From assembly GCF_004210375.1 (NCBI RefSeq), contig NC_134830.1, forward strand, positions 62,553,576 through 62,617,575: 64,000 bases of DNA, written 5' to 3'. Under the pieces are notes generated by a model. That model was not told the DNA's origin. It was given only the letters and a program-made list of their open reading frames with translations, and did not search any database. Origin of the DNA: Tachypleus tridentatus (lineage: Eukaryota > Arthropoda > Merostomata > Xiphosura > Limulidae). Below, in pieces: positions 12,412 to 24,400 of the stretch (position 1 is its first letter; the number at the start of each line of letters is the position of its first letter). The translations under genes were made by a program, and so were the position numbers.

Positions 12412-15400
12412 TGTTTCATGAAGTGCTTTATAACAATTAGAATATTGAAGATATTGGGAAACTAAGTCTGCTGTGGTGCCTGAAGTTGGAACTTTGCATA
12501 AACTAAATCTCCATACAATATTTACTACCAGTATCGTATTCTTTTCTAAACGAAATATTCATTCTCCCTATGCCTATGTAGCATTGGATGTTATTACCAT
12601 AAACATGTTATTTAGAACAGGATATTTTTGCTATTGTTTAGACAGATTACTTGTCAAAGATTGTCTGTACCCATTAAAATTAAATTTTTCTTGTTATGCA
12701 ATATTCTTTTTGTGATACTCAGGATTTTAAATAATAACACCCATCTTTAACTGAACATTTTAACATGTACATAAAAATGGTCATATTTAATTTTGACAAA
12801 CTTAAATTTCATTAACATAATTTACCTTTTAAGGAATAATAGCTGGACTATATTTAAAATGTACACAATACTTTACTCTTATTTAAAAATGTCAAGTTCA
12901 TTAGTACTTTCTATTCAGTTTGATAAACTAACTCTTCATGAATTGTGTGCATGAAGGTACAGAAATACAGTACAGATAAATCCAAATAGAAAGTAAATCT
13001 CACTTTTTTCTTATGTTTGTATTTCGAGCACTAGAAATTTAGTGAATACGAATGTTCCATTATGTGTACCCCAGTGTTTCAACTTTAAGTCAGAAGGCTT
13101 ATAACACTAAAAACCAAGTTTTGATACTTGAGATGGTTAGAGATAGCTCATTGTGTAGTTTTTGTGCTTAACAGCATTATATGTAATTAGACCTTTAGGT
13201 TTTATGTACTTTTTACCAAACTTGCTGCAACCTTATTCAGGTATCCACAGAATAAATCTCAAAAGACCAGTTGAAAATGTTAAAGATTCAAAATTATAAA
13301 GATGGTGTAAAAATAATTAACACTGTTTCAAGTGTTTTTGTAACCAGTGGAATGTGTTTTTTTTCTTCTTCAATTATTTATGAGAATTTGCAGGACAAAT
13401 ACTGGTTATTGAGCAGGTAAGAGTTAAACTACACAGCTTGTTGGCCGGTCTTTGAATGACCATTATGTTCTCAGGTGATCTTGGTAAACAGTTACATAGC
13501 AAACTGATAATAAGAAAATATACAAAGCTTGACCACTTGATGCTTTTTAAACTATTGTGCTTGAGATCCAGTATTATTTCTCTTTGAGTTAATATTCTTG
13601 TATATTTTGTACAGTTATATTTGATTTTACATGGTTTAAGAAATCATTCCCCATCCCCCTCTCCAACCGTGTTTTTGTAAAAGTCGTACATGATGATTTG
13701 GAGTGGAAGTGTATATAATCTTTAAATAACGTAGTTGTTTGTCAGTCAGTTTGTAATACCTGTATACTTGAAAGATCATTCTGTTTAGAATTTTTTGTTA
13801 GATCTTATATTTCGTCCTGTTATCTGATGTTACATTCAAATCTTGTTTAGAAAGATGTGACTCTTTTTGGTTAAAACTTGAATTAAATTGGAAATTTATA
13901 ATGAATTTGATATTGATTTCTAGCCAAAGTTTGTGTTAATTTTTGAATGAGATTATTAAGAGAAATAGAACTTAATTGCCAAATTTACATGTCAGGTTAT
14001 TCTTTGCAGCACAGTTGAGTTACACAAGTATGTAAAAATAATTTAGTATAAAAAAATCACTAGTTATGAAAATATACTAGAGTACTTTGAGATCTTATAC
14101 AGGTGTGTAATATTAAGCTTATACAAGTGATTAAATTGATTTGTCTTTTTATAATGGCACTAGAATTTTGGAAATTGGTTGAGAACCTACTAAACACTGT
14201 AATAAATCGTTTAGTAATGAATGGTTTAGAAACTTTGGTTTCTAGATTGTGTAAAGTTATTATTTATATTAACATGAGTTTTATAGAACAGTATTTTTTC
14301 TTTTAATGTGCTTTTATTTAAAAAAAACATTGAGACTGTTTTAATTTATTCCCATGATTATAAAATAATTGTATACTCGAGTGAGAGACTAACATCAACT
14401 GTTGATTTTAGTTGAGCCATCAATGACAGAATTCTGATTGTCTAAATTAGCTTTAGGTGGTATAACTTGTTCATAGTAAGAAATACATGTTAATACACAC
14501 TCATGTATGTATTATGAACCTAGGTTATTAGTTCTCAGGTACAGTTTCCAAAACTAAAGGAAAACTTATAGATTTACATGAAAAAAAAAAAGCTAGTGAT
14601 TACATGGAATGGTGTGGTCGTATCAGAATCCAAAAGATAAATTTAGTGATCTTTGACAAAATGTATTAATTGTACCTTTTTGGATATAAAGACTTAAAAT
14701 AATATGTTAGCACTTAAACATTCCAGGTTTGCTTCTGATATTTAAATAAATTGTTGAACTTTTAATATTTTCTTAGTGGATTTTAAAGTGAAAGTAAAGA
14801 TGAACTGAGAAAGGGAATTTAAAAAATATTGTTATACTTTCTCTAAATGTAATATCTCTCCCGTGTTTGTTTTCTCTTCTATGTAAAATATAATCAATTT
14901 CTGAGATGTTGAACTTGCACTTTTTAAAAACGTATTAACTTTTATGATACATTTTCTGAGTTTAGTAATATTTTTCATTTACAACGTATTTCATGTTTTT
15001 GTGCAAATACAATTCTTATTCCAAATATTATGTTTTACGTTTTATTTAAAAACTGGTATCTATAAGATTATTAGACTATAATTATTATGGAGAAACATTA
15101 AAAACTGCTGATTTCATAATAAACTATTTGAATGCAATTTTTTCTTGTAATTGTTTCTTCAGAAAGGAAAATATATCTACATATAGTTAAAAATCCACGT
15201 TATGCAATAATTGTAGTAGACATTATTTTCAAAGTTTATATGAAATATAATACAGATTACAAATATTACAATAACTTGTGTAAACGTCGTATGCTAGTTT
15301 ATTCTGTTACAATGAGTTAGATATCAGTAGATATTCCCTGAATACAAGTGCAATTACTATTGATTTGTGACACGTATCCAGTTATTTGAGAAATGACAAC

Positions 15401-15799
15401 ACTACTAATTTTAAAGCTGTAGTTGTTTGGCATGTTATAAACTTTTATAACGGGAACACATTTACCTTATACTACACATTGTAACGTACAGGTAATTAAT
15501 TTATCGTTGTTGATTCGTACACATACAAATGACTCGTTTCTGCAGTTGAATGCTCTTACTGCCAGATAACAGACTACATAAACATGAAATTATTTTTATT
15601 GATTCTTTAATTGAACAACATTAATTTCTAAGTAACATGCCCGTTTATAACTCGCCAGATATACTTCGTAAAATATTTTTGTACAATACAGACCTATTTG
15701 AGTATGAAATTACAGAAAAAATTGCACCGTACTTTCAGAATGCGTGCAATTAAAGGTTAATGTAATTGAAACTACGAGTACTGTGTATTTGAGGTTGGT

Positions 15800-17455
15800 G
15801 TTAATGGACGTTGGTGAAGTAGATGAACATTTATTTACTTTCCTTGGAGGTTAAAGATGGTCATTGTGGAGGTGAAAGGGAGTTGATAACCCTTCTTTAT
15901 TGGATTGGATGTGTTTGGCGATTATCCGTCATATAAATCCTGCAATTAGAACAGTACCCGAGAGGAAAGAGTGAGCTTACAACAAGGAACGGGTGTGTTA
16001 TACAGAAACTAGTTCCGGAAGATTTGTCGGAATGCGTAACTAATATAAGGAAGCCACAGTTAATAAGTTTCTTTTTAGGTTTTTAGAGGAAAAAAGATGC
16101 AGATTCGAACACATGCATACATTCTGGAAAAGGGGTTAAATCACCATATTTTAAGTTGTTTTAACTCGGTGACTGTTGCCTTGGTATAGGGTACGGTCTG
16201 CCTTTGGTAGTTGAATACGAGTGTGTTGGATCTAGCGTATGGCTCGTGAATTTAAAGCGACTGCAGTCAAAGGGTTAATAGTAATCTTTTAAGGATGACT
16301 GTTGTTGAGGTATCATTTGGAGCATTTGTCAAATGAAACTAGTATTGATCAAAGTGAAAATAAAGAAAAACTGCTGGCTTGCCCATAATGAGAGGAAAAG
16401 CATCAGGGTAACCATCATGAGCGTTCATGGGGGGACTTGTTCCCTCTGCCTGGATTATCAGTTTTGCGTTTCCCTAGGTAACGTCCATGGCAGTCATGAC
16501 TTCTAATGTGTACTGTTTAATATATATATGTGTGTATGTGTATTGTGTTTGTACATTATTATAATTGATTTTACCCTGCTAAAAAACAACAAAAAACATT
16601 AATTATTAGTCCCATAGTCAAACAAGTAAGCAACTATAACTGCTAAATGAACAGTTTTGATGTTATTATCATGTTTAACCCTTGGCATTATTTTTACAAT
16701 ATCGATTATGTATTCATAGGTCACCCTATAGATTAATATACAGATTACTTACGGTGGACGGGTGGCACATTGTATAGATTTGTAACAAACTGCTTTTGTA
16801 TGTAAAGTTAAGGAAGAAAAGCCACTCGGTGATAAATAAGTTTATTCCATCCCATATTTTAAGCCGGAAATTGAGCATAATTATTATTATTGCTTGCAGG
16901 CTTTGTTAGTATTAAATGCTATTATTATATTGTAATTAATATGAGGCACACAAAACGTGTATAATGATTGTAAAACGTTTTCAAGTTTATAAAACACCAG
17001 AAAAATTCGAATAATAAAAAATTCATAAAAATTAATATATATCTCATACATTATTTAGGAAAAGAACAGACATTAAATATAACTATAATAGTTTCGATAC
17101 ATTACATTTCCTTTTTGTTACATTATAATTAGAACGTGAAGAAAAGCCATTTTGAGGATTGGAGTGTGTAAGTTTGCGATGATTTTATTTCAAAATTATG
17201 TCATTAACAATAAAAGTTAATAAGGTTATTAAAAAAACAGTATTCATACCACGTATAATGTTACCTATATGTAAGTCTCGCACTGTGTTACAACAAACTT
17301 TTAATTCTGTTCGTAATGTTTATGATCTATTTGTATATGTTAAACATACTCTGGCTGAAAGAGCCTTGATAGAAACCTGTTTTTTCTAATTCAAAAATTA
17401 AAATGTTAGTAGATCATTAATACAAGATATTTCATTATACCAGTGCCATTCTTAT
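15800..17455. other. Unassigned stretch, less AT-rich at 15.8-16.5 kb
   Basis: This part has more CG dinucleotides than its surroundings and could be a promoter or 5' untranslated exon, but no open frame or core promoter could be supported. From 16.5 to 17.45 kb it is again plain AT-rich sequence with no feature seen. Confidence 0.35.
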
Positions 17456-17461
17456 AAACTA

Positions 17462-17735
17462 GGCCCGGCATGGCCAAGCGCATTAAGGCTTCTGCTTCGT
17501 AATCCAAGGGTAGCAGGTTCGCGCCCGAGTCGCGCCAAACATGCTCACCCTCCCAGCCGTGGGGGCGTTATAAAGTGACGGTCAATCCCACTATTCGTTG
17601 GTAAAAGAGTAGCTCAAGAGTTGGCGGTGGGTGGTGATGACTAGCTGCCTTTTCTCTAGCCTTACACTGCTAAATTAGGGACGGCTACCACAGATAGCCC
17701 TCGAGTTGCTTTGTGCGAAATTCAACAACAACTTA
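17462..17735 (+). repeat. tRNA-derived SINE, family A, full length
   Basis: It starts ggcccggcatggccaag, has a tRNA-like head with a B-box-like caggttcgcgcccg, then the body (ccgtgggggcgttataa, ggtaaaagagtagc, ggtggtgatgactagctgcc) and ends near gctttgtgcgaaattcaac. It faces the copy at 17790-18055 on the other strand. Confidence 0.9.
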
Positions 17736-17789
17736 TAAACTATTATAATTTATTGATTTATAGAATATAAAGAAACGAATAAACTTGAG

Positions 17790-18150
17790 AGTTTGTTTTG
17801 AATTTTGCGCTAAGCTATACGATGAATGACATACTTACTACCAATGAACAGAGATTTCTCACTATTTAATTATAGTCTAAAGTGTAAGACTAGAGGGAAG
17901 GCAGCTAGTCATCACCACCCACCGCCAACTCTTGGGCTACTCTTTTACCAACGAATAGTGGGATTGACCGCCTCAAAAAACGTCCCCACGGCTGAAAAGG
18001 CGAGCATATTTAGATCACGAGTCGAGCGCTCTAACCATCTGGTTATGCTGAGCCCAAACTACACCCACCGCCAATTCTTGTTTAATCGAAGAACAGTATT
18101 TGACCGTCTCTTTTATAACACACTGACGGCCTCAAAACGTGGAACGTGAT
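17790..18150 (-). repeat. tRNA-derived SINE, family A, rearranged, with a second partial copy
   Basis: Reverse-complement family A. The tail end is near 17795, the body is at 17885-18000 and the tRNA-like head ends near 18050 (ctctaaccatctggttatgc). A second degenerate body piece follows at 18058-18150. About 80 bases inside do not match the family and suggest a rearrangement. Confidence 0.75.
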
Positions 18151-18241
18151 GGTTCTTTTTTATTTATTTTTAGGGCAACATGAATGTTAGATCCGCAAAT
18201 CCATAGTTAGATACGTTGACACTAGACCAGAACGTAGATCT

Positions 18242-18259
18242 ATATATATATATATATAC
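18242..18259. repeat. (TA)n microsatellite
   Basis: An uninterrupted run of TA dinucleotides. Confidence 0.9.
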
Positions 18260-18326
18260 ATTTGTTACTTCTACAGTAATTACTATTCAATGAAAAATAA
18301 AATTTATTCAAATTGAGTGATCATTT

Positions 18327-18437
18327 GGGATTAAGCACAAACCTACGCAATGGGCTATCTGTGCTCTGCCTACTACGGGTAGTGAAACCCGGTTTTAGCA
18401 GTGTGAGTATACAGACATACAGCTGTGCCACTGGGGG
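18327..18437 (-). repeat. tRNA-derived SINE, family B, variant with TGTGCTTAA-type tail
   Basis: Reads attaagcacaaacctacgca, then aatgggctatctgtgctctg and cccggttttagcagtg, ending in gtgccactgggggg. This is the reverse complement of the tRNA-like head and tail seen at 48866-48985. Confidence 0.8.
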
Positions 18438-18544
18438 GCAAATTTATTCGGATAATGATAACTTTGCCAAAAATTTCACTAATTTCCATTCTTCCACAGA
18501 CATATTAAGGAGAGCATACAAATACTTAATTTATTATCACATGT

Positions 18545-18660
18545 CCCCCGCTGGTATAGCGGTAAGTCTACGGAGCTACAACGCTAAAATCATGGGTTTG
18601 ATTCCCCTTAGTGAGTTCAGCAGATAGCCCGATGTGGCTTTTCAATAAGAAAACACAAAC
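18545..18660 (+). repeat. tRNA-derived SINE, family B, CA-rich tail
   Basis: Starts cccccgctggtatagcggta, with a B-box-like gggtttgattcccc, then cagcagatagcccgatgtgg and aagaaaacacaaac. Confidence 0.85.
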
Positions 18661-18939
18661 AAATACTATTATGAAATATATACCTACAGTCAATAGCATA
18701 TGTAGTTATTATCAGGGGGTTGATCAAAGTTCAAGTCTTATCATTTGTTGCGAGATTCAGCACAGAAAAATTTTGAAACCTACAAAGAAGCAAAGAAGGT
18801 TTGAATCGGATTTTAATTTTTGTTTATGTCTTCATGAATCACATCAAAATATTGAATAGTGTGCTGCTGTTGATTACTAAAAACTTTTAAAGAGGTACTT
18901 AGCGAAATTAGGACAGCATTCCAAGTGAGTGATTCGTCA

Positions 18940-19330
18940 ATTGAATTCAGGTAATGTATTTTTAAACTGTTATCCGCCATAACGTTAGGGCTAAGGCGTT
19001 GGTTCCTTGTATGTATATGTTTTAACTTAACGATATTCTTTAATGTCTTTTTATTCTTCTCACTTTAATATTTTTTTGTTTTTCTTTATATCTCTCAAAT
19101 TAAATATAGGGTAAATTGGGAAATACAGATATTCGATTAACCAAGATTTGTAAGTGATGTTTCTGCCAATAATTATTAGTACAAAGTGTAGTGAGTAATG
19201 AATATAGGCTTCAACTTATGTTATAACTCAAAATAAATATATTCTCTTCAATAATGACCATTGTTTAGGAATAAATAATGTGTATTAAACCTAGAGACGT
19301 AAAATTAATACAAAACATAAGGAGCTTCTA
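18940..19330. other. No feature seen
   Basis: AT-rich spacer between SINEs. No exon or RNA gene is evident. Confidence 0.4.
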
Positions 19331-19334
19331 CATG

Positions 19335-19462
19335 GCAGTGTCTTTAGTTAGGTTTAATTCTACGGATTTACAACGCTAAAATCAGGGGTTCGATTCTCCT
19401 CCGTTAGCTCAGCAGAGAGCCCGATATGGCTTTGCAATAAGAAAAACACACACACAAACACT
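19335..19462 (+). repeat. tRNA-derived SINE, family B, CA-rich tail, damaged head
   Basis: Contains tacaacgctaaaatcagggg, the B box gttcgattctcc, gcagagagcccgatatgg and ataagaaaaacacacacac. The first 25 bases of the head are diverged. Confidence 0.85.
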
Positions 19463-19469
19463 GTTAGAT

Positions 19470-20520
19470 TTAATTGTCATATAAATATATAATACGATAT
19501 GATAGCTAGTTAAAATAAATGCCACGTATTGGTTTAAGAACACACAAATAGTTAACGTAGAAAGGTAATAAGCAGATAGCAGGTGCTGCTATCTATTTAT
19601 GCTTTTTATGGTCAGCATTTTATAAATTAGAAATGACTGTGCCTGAATTTGGAGTTTTTTATCTGTCTCTTCAGCCTATCTATTGCATAAGGTGTCAATA
19701 AATAAATCTGTAAAGGTAGAAGAAAATAACAAGATCTTAATATTGTACCTATTATTAGAATATGGAAAGAGACGCTTCTATAAAAAATAAAAATAAATTT
19801 CGTAGTTCAGAAATGATACCATGAATAATTAACTGTTCATCTATTATAGTTAATAGACATAGTTTCCATGCATAAATCTTCTATGTAAAGGTGAACAAGG
19901 TACCACTGTTATTAAAACGTCTAAAAAGTTTAATGAAATATTAATGCTCTTGCAGATATTGTGATTTTCACTCATTAGAAACTATACTGCAATTATATAT
20001 TCAGCTCGAGTCTTGTAGATAATTATATCAAACCTGTACATAAGTATTATCTAATTATTTAACATCATAATGGCTTGTTTCCGGAACATACTTGTTTACA
20101 TTTGCATCTAGATTTCAGTGTTGTTTTAAATCATGTATAATTGAATGTAGAATAAAAAGGTTATAAATGCAAAATGTTCTGTAAAATATATTATTATTAG
20201 TTGTACACTAATTTGTGACCATTGGTAGTATTCCAAAACAACAACAAAGTTTTCATACGTCATATAGACATTTTGTAAGTAAAGAAGTTAAGTTTGAGAA
20301 TGGATGTATTATTGTATTTCTACTCTATTTAGATACGTCATAATGAGTATTTTCCTTGTATTATAAATAACGTGATATAATATTAATCTTCACATTCACA
20401 ATTCGTAGTGTTAAAGGTGAATTTTATAGAAAAAAGAAAACTTTTGCAGTCAAAAGAAGTACTCATACCGATTAATTTTGCAGGTTCAGATTTTTTTATA
20501 AAAAATATGTGCTAATAAAT
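19470..20520. other. No feature seen
   Basis: AT-rich spacer with no repeat or coding signal that I can support. Confidence 0.4.
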
Positions 20521-20664
20521 GAAACATAAAACATGGTGCAGAAAGAGCCCTTTCCGAGCGGCAATCCGAACGTTTTAGTTTTTACGTTTGCTGCTAGGAA
20601 AAGTATTGTAACGTAATATTTGCCAAACAAACCGCCAACGCCAGCACGTTGAATGTAAATAAAC

Positions 20665-20892
20665 ATGGCCAGTGCATACGGAGAAACAGTGGCAGAGTCT
20701 GTTTTGACTCTGTGTTCTGAACAGTGTCGAGTAGCACCATATCAATTCGAACCTACTCTGAACGAACCTAGAACAGTTACTTTTGACACAGATCTGACAA
20801 GTTCTAGTCAGGATCAGCACCTTCATCATCACTCATATGAACATCACCAGTATCATCAGCATTTGTCCCTTGTGATACAGAGGACTTCTTAG
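20665..20892 (+). CDS. Small open frame with PYQFEP motif, possible first exon or gene remnant
   Basis: 75 codons from an ATG in good context (aaacATGG) to TAG. The first 45 residues look protein-like (MASAYGETVAES..., CRVAPYQFEPTLNEP). The rest becomes His-rich exactly where it overlaps an acidic minus-strand frame. The PYQFEP motif resembles, from memory, the region just ahead of the zinc-binding domain in P2X7-intracellular-domain-like proteins, but that domain is not seen nearby. It may be a first exon whose donor I cannot place, a decayed copy, or chance. Only one of the two strands is likely to be coding over 20804-20892. Confidence 0.3.
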   Translation: MASAYGETVAESVLTLCSEQCRVAPYQFEPTLNEPRTVTFDTDLTSSSQDQHLHHHSYEHHQYHQHLSLVIQRTS

Positions 20893-21172
20893 CAGCAGGT
20901 GATGATTCTGCAAAACTCAGTGAAAGAATTACATGTATACGAACAATGTACTGTTTACCAACAATAGTTTATAATAAATAATCAAAATAATATTAACAAG
21001 ACTAATCTGACTAATGAATATTGTTAAATCATGAATGAAAGTGTCATATTCATATTCAAACTAACTTACCAGTACCACAAGCAAAATCTATTGTTGGAAG
21101 ATTTTCTGTCTGGGTAGCTACAGTCTTCAGGCCAAATAGAAATACGAAGCGTGTTTGGCAACTATTACGTTA
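20804..21172 (-). CDS. Possible two-exon C-terminal fragment of an unknown protein
   Basis: On the minus strand, a frame open from about 21172 reaches a donor G|GTAAGT with the last exon base at 21070. After a 162-bp intron, the acceptor ttttgcag precedes an exon at 20907-20804 ending in TAG. The phases fit. The joined product reads ...FGLKTVATQTENLPTIDF and then an acidic Ser/Asp-rich tail ending MSDDEGADPD. I recognise no family. The upstream exon border near 21172 is weak. It overlaps the + strand frame at 20665-20892, so at most one is likely real. The intron signals and matching phase are the reasons to list it. Confidence 0.3.
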
Positions 21173-21448
21173 TAGTTGTAAAACGTCACGGAAACAGCCG
21201 AACGACCGAGAGGAACTTGAGTTCGAGGACCCGCATATTTTGTTTCATGTTTTACTCAAAAACTAAAGTGTTTAAAAATAAGGCAACCACACAGGAATTA
21301 TACCTAACCAATGTATAGTTTATAAGGGAATAATTAAATTTGTTGAAAATTCACCTTTAACAAAATCTTTTGGATCTCAGCGGAATTTCCAAATGATAAT
21401 TTAATTTTATTGCTAAGAAATCTAAGTGTTTAATCTTTGATTTTAGGT

Positions 21449-24400
21449 ATGGAAGGAAAATGCTATCTGTTAGAATTCAACTTCCTTTTCGTAATTTCAT
21501 ACATTTTTGCCACCACTTGTGATGCCATTACGCCCTGTTCAGAGATTGAGGATCTCAACCCATGCAGTTGCACTGATTTCGCTGTGCCAAGGATATTAAA
21601 ACATTCTAATGGAACTATTTCATCTTACGAGGAGAAGGAGATTTGGGTGACTTGTGATGATATTGATGGCTTGGGAAACCTCACCATTGCAATGAAACGT
21701 TTGAGAGGATTTGAAATAAACACTGCTGTAATATCTTCGTCTAGAATCGGATATCTTCCTAGTCATCTGTTTTTCGACGTAGTAGTAAAAGAAATCCAAA
21801 TACGATACACGAAGTTAAAATCTTTTACTCAAGCAGAAGAATCAGCTTTTCTAGGCCTAGAGAACACTTTACTATATTTATCTATGCGCTACTGTGGTTT
21901 AATTGACGGATTGAAATGGGAAAAACTCGGAGAGTTGCGTAGATTGAACACTTTGGATTTAACTGGAAATCATCTAGACACCATACCTCCACATTGGTTT
22001 AATATTCCTCCTCCGGATCTACGGTTTCTACATCTCAAACAGAACCAAATTTCTAAACTTCACGACTCATCCTTTGCTAAAATGTACAATCTGAAGATCT
22101 TGGATTTATCTGAAAATCAGATTTCAACTCTGAAACGGTCCATGTTTCCGGATCCAGTGAATTACCTCGAGAATTTATATCTGAGGTAATTAAATGTTAA
22201 TTTGGCATCGTTAACGTGATCTATTAATAAAGTGTGTTTCATTTTATGCTATTAGTATACAGATAGTATTTTTATTGTAACTGAATATTTCATTAAGTTT
22301 TGCCCCTTTTTTAGTGGCAAATGTCTGAACTTATAACCCTTAAAACCTAGTTTCGACACCAGTGGTGTATAGCCTTGTGTTTAACTAAAAATAAAGTATT
22401 TTCAAAAATTGTTTTTCTCATCCTATAGCAAATATAAGTAGAACCAGTATTCTAAGGGCCAGGCATGGACGGGTGGTTAGGGCGCTCGACATTCAATGTG
22501 AGAATCACAGGTTCGAATTTTTCTCACACCAGATACGCTTACCTTTTCTGTCGCATTCAATCTCATTGTTCGTTGGTAAAAGATTATCCCAATATCTGGC
22601 AGTGGGTGGTAATGACTAGCTATTTTCTCTTTCTAGTGTTTCACTGATAAATTAGGATCGGCTAACGCAGGTAGCCCTCGTTTAACTATTCGCGAAACCA
22701 AAGTACCAAAACAAAATTAGCATCTTGTGGGTTTAAACAAAATAGTTAAGATCGTAATTTGTTATAGTTAATATCATATGTTAGTTTAAAGATTTAGTTT
22801 TTGAATTTCGCGCAAATCTACACGAGGGCTATCTATACTAGCCGTCCCTAATTAGCAGTGTAAGACTGGAGGGAAGGCATCTAGTCATCACCATCCATCA
22901 ATAACTCTTGGGCTACTCTTTTATCAACGAATAGTGGAATTAACCGTCACATTATAACGCCCCCACGGCTAAAAGGGCGACTATGTTTGATGTGACAGGC
23001 ATTCGAACCCGTGACCCTTGGATTACGAGTCGAGCGCCTTAACCACCTGGCCATGCCGGGCCTGTTAGTTTAGAGAGAATATACACTGGTTAAACACTTA
23101 CGGCTTAAAACACAATTTTTTGTTCTGATTAAAAACATACTTGACACGTATTTTGGCGGCATCATTGGTAAACTAGAAACACTGTTTTTCCCGTAGTTAT
23201 TCCAATAGCTCTGGTAATGTCAAATTTGTTTCGAAATATTTACTTATCTTTTGCCTGCCGTTCGAGATGCACAATATTAAAAAAAATATCCCGGCTTTTC
23301 AGTTTAACTTTGAATATTCGTTGCTAAAATTAGTGACTCAAGTCCTTTCGGTTGACACAGCAGATAGCCAACTGTGGATTTGCTGTAAGAAAATCACATA
23401 CTTTACGTTTTGTTATAGTAAAGTATGTACAAACTGTTGATTTATTTACAAATTGCACCATAGGATTGGTGGAAGGCTGCGTCATTTATTGTTGGTGTGT
23501 CACAACAGTAATGATTTGTCAGCGAAGTAAGTTGGAAGTAAAAGTTTAACAAGCATGATATAAATTAGACCAAGTTGAAACAGATAACTACACACTATGC
23601 GTGTTTTCGTGAAAGAACTATTCCACATAAATTGTAAAAAAAAATTAAGCATTTTAAAATATTAATGCCAATATTACGTTACATGATAAAACTTTCTAGA
23701 ATGGACGGCAACTGCCTGTTGTGGACACACAAGTGTAGAGGACGACGTTTCGAAAGTCTTCCGCCTTTCGTCTTAAAGTCAGTGTGTGTGACGTAAACGT
23801 AAACGAACATGGCGGGGGTTTAGTTTAGAGAGAGAGAGAAGTCTGAAGAACTCTCTCTCCAACTGGGGTGATCAGGAACGTTGTGGTTCCTCTTCGTCCC
23901 CTCACGTGGGAAGTTATTGAAATTTACACGGGGTTTTTGCCTTTATTTTATTTTTACTTTTTTAAGGTGATGAAGTTAGGTGGTGTATGTGAGAGTGACA
24001 CGAAAGAAGGGAGAACTGGACGAGGACGGCATAAGGGAAGTGAGCCAGGCCTTGGCCCGTGGTCAGAATGACCTGGCGGCTGGCGAGTGGATTTAAAATT
24101 GATTTTAACTGACTAAAACGGCTATTTTCAGGACTAGGCAAGAATGTTGCCTTGGCTGGGATCTACAGGTCCAATGCCAGAGTTTTAGCTGTGGGGGGGG
24201 AGTACCCCGAGAAAACCCACTTTCACGGCCTGGACGCCGAAAAATCTACCCAGACCGTGCCCAGAAGTAGCTGGGAAGAAACACAGGAATAGAAATAAAA
24301 CTGATGGATTATGGCAGTGGTATACTTGTGGCTGGATGTTAGGTGACTAGGAAAACTGCTAGCTGCGGTCTTGTAGATCAGGAAGGAACTACAGGTTGAA

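Larger units (their letters stand above)
8854..15800. other. AT-rich, nearly repeat-free sequence downstream of the acid sphingomyelinase gene
   Basis: The first part must be the 3' untranslated region. The rest shows no convincing exon, RNA gene or transposon. The only local structure I can see is a 37-bp direct duplication at 12338-12411. The short open frames have low-complexity AT-driven composition and are not credible genes. Confidence 0.6.

Noticed and set aside
16381..16510. Histone H4 C-terminus on the minus strand (MTAMDV)
   Set aside because: Only six residues match, a stop follows almost at once, and the rest does not resemble H4.
17826..18149. 107-codon + strand frame
   Set aside because: It lies entirely in SINE sequence read on the antisense side.
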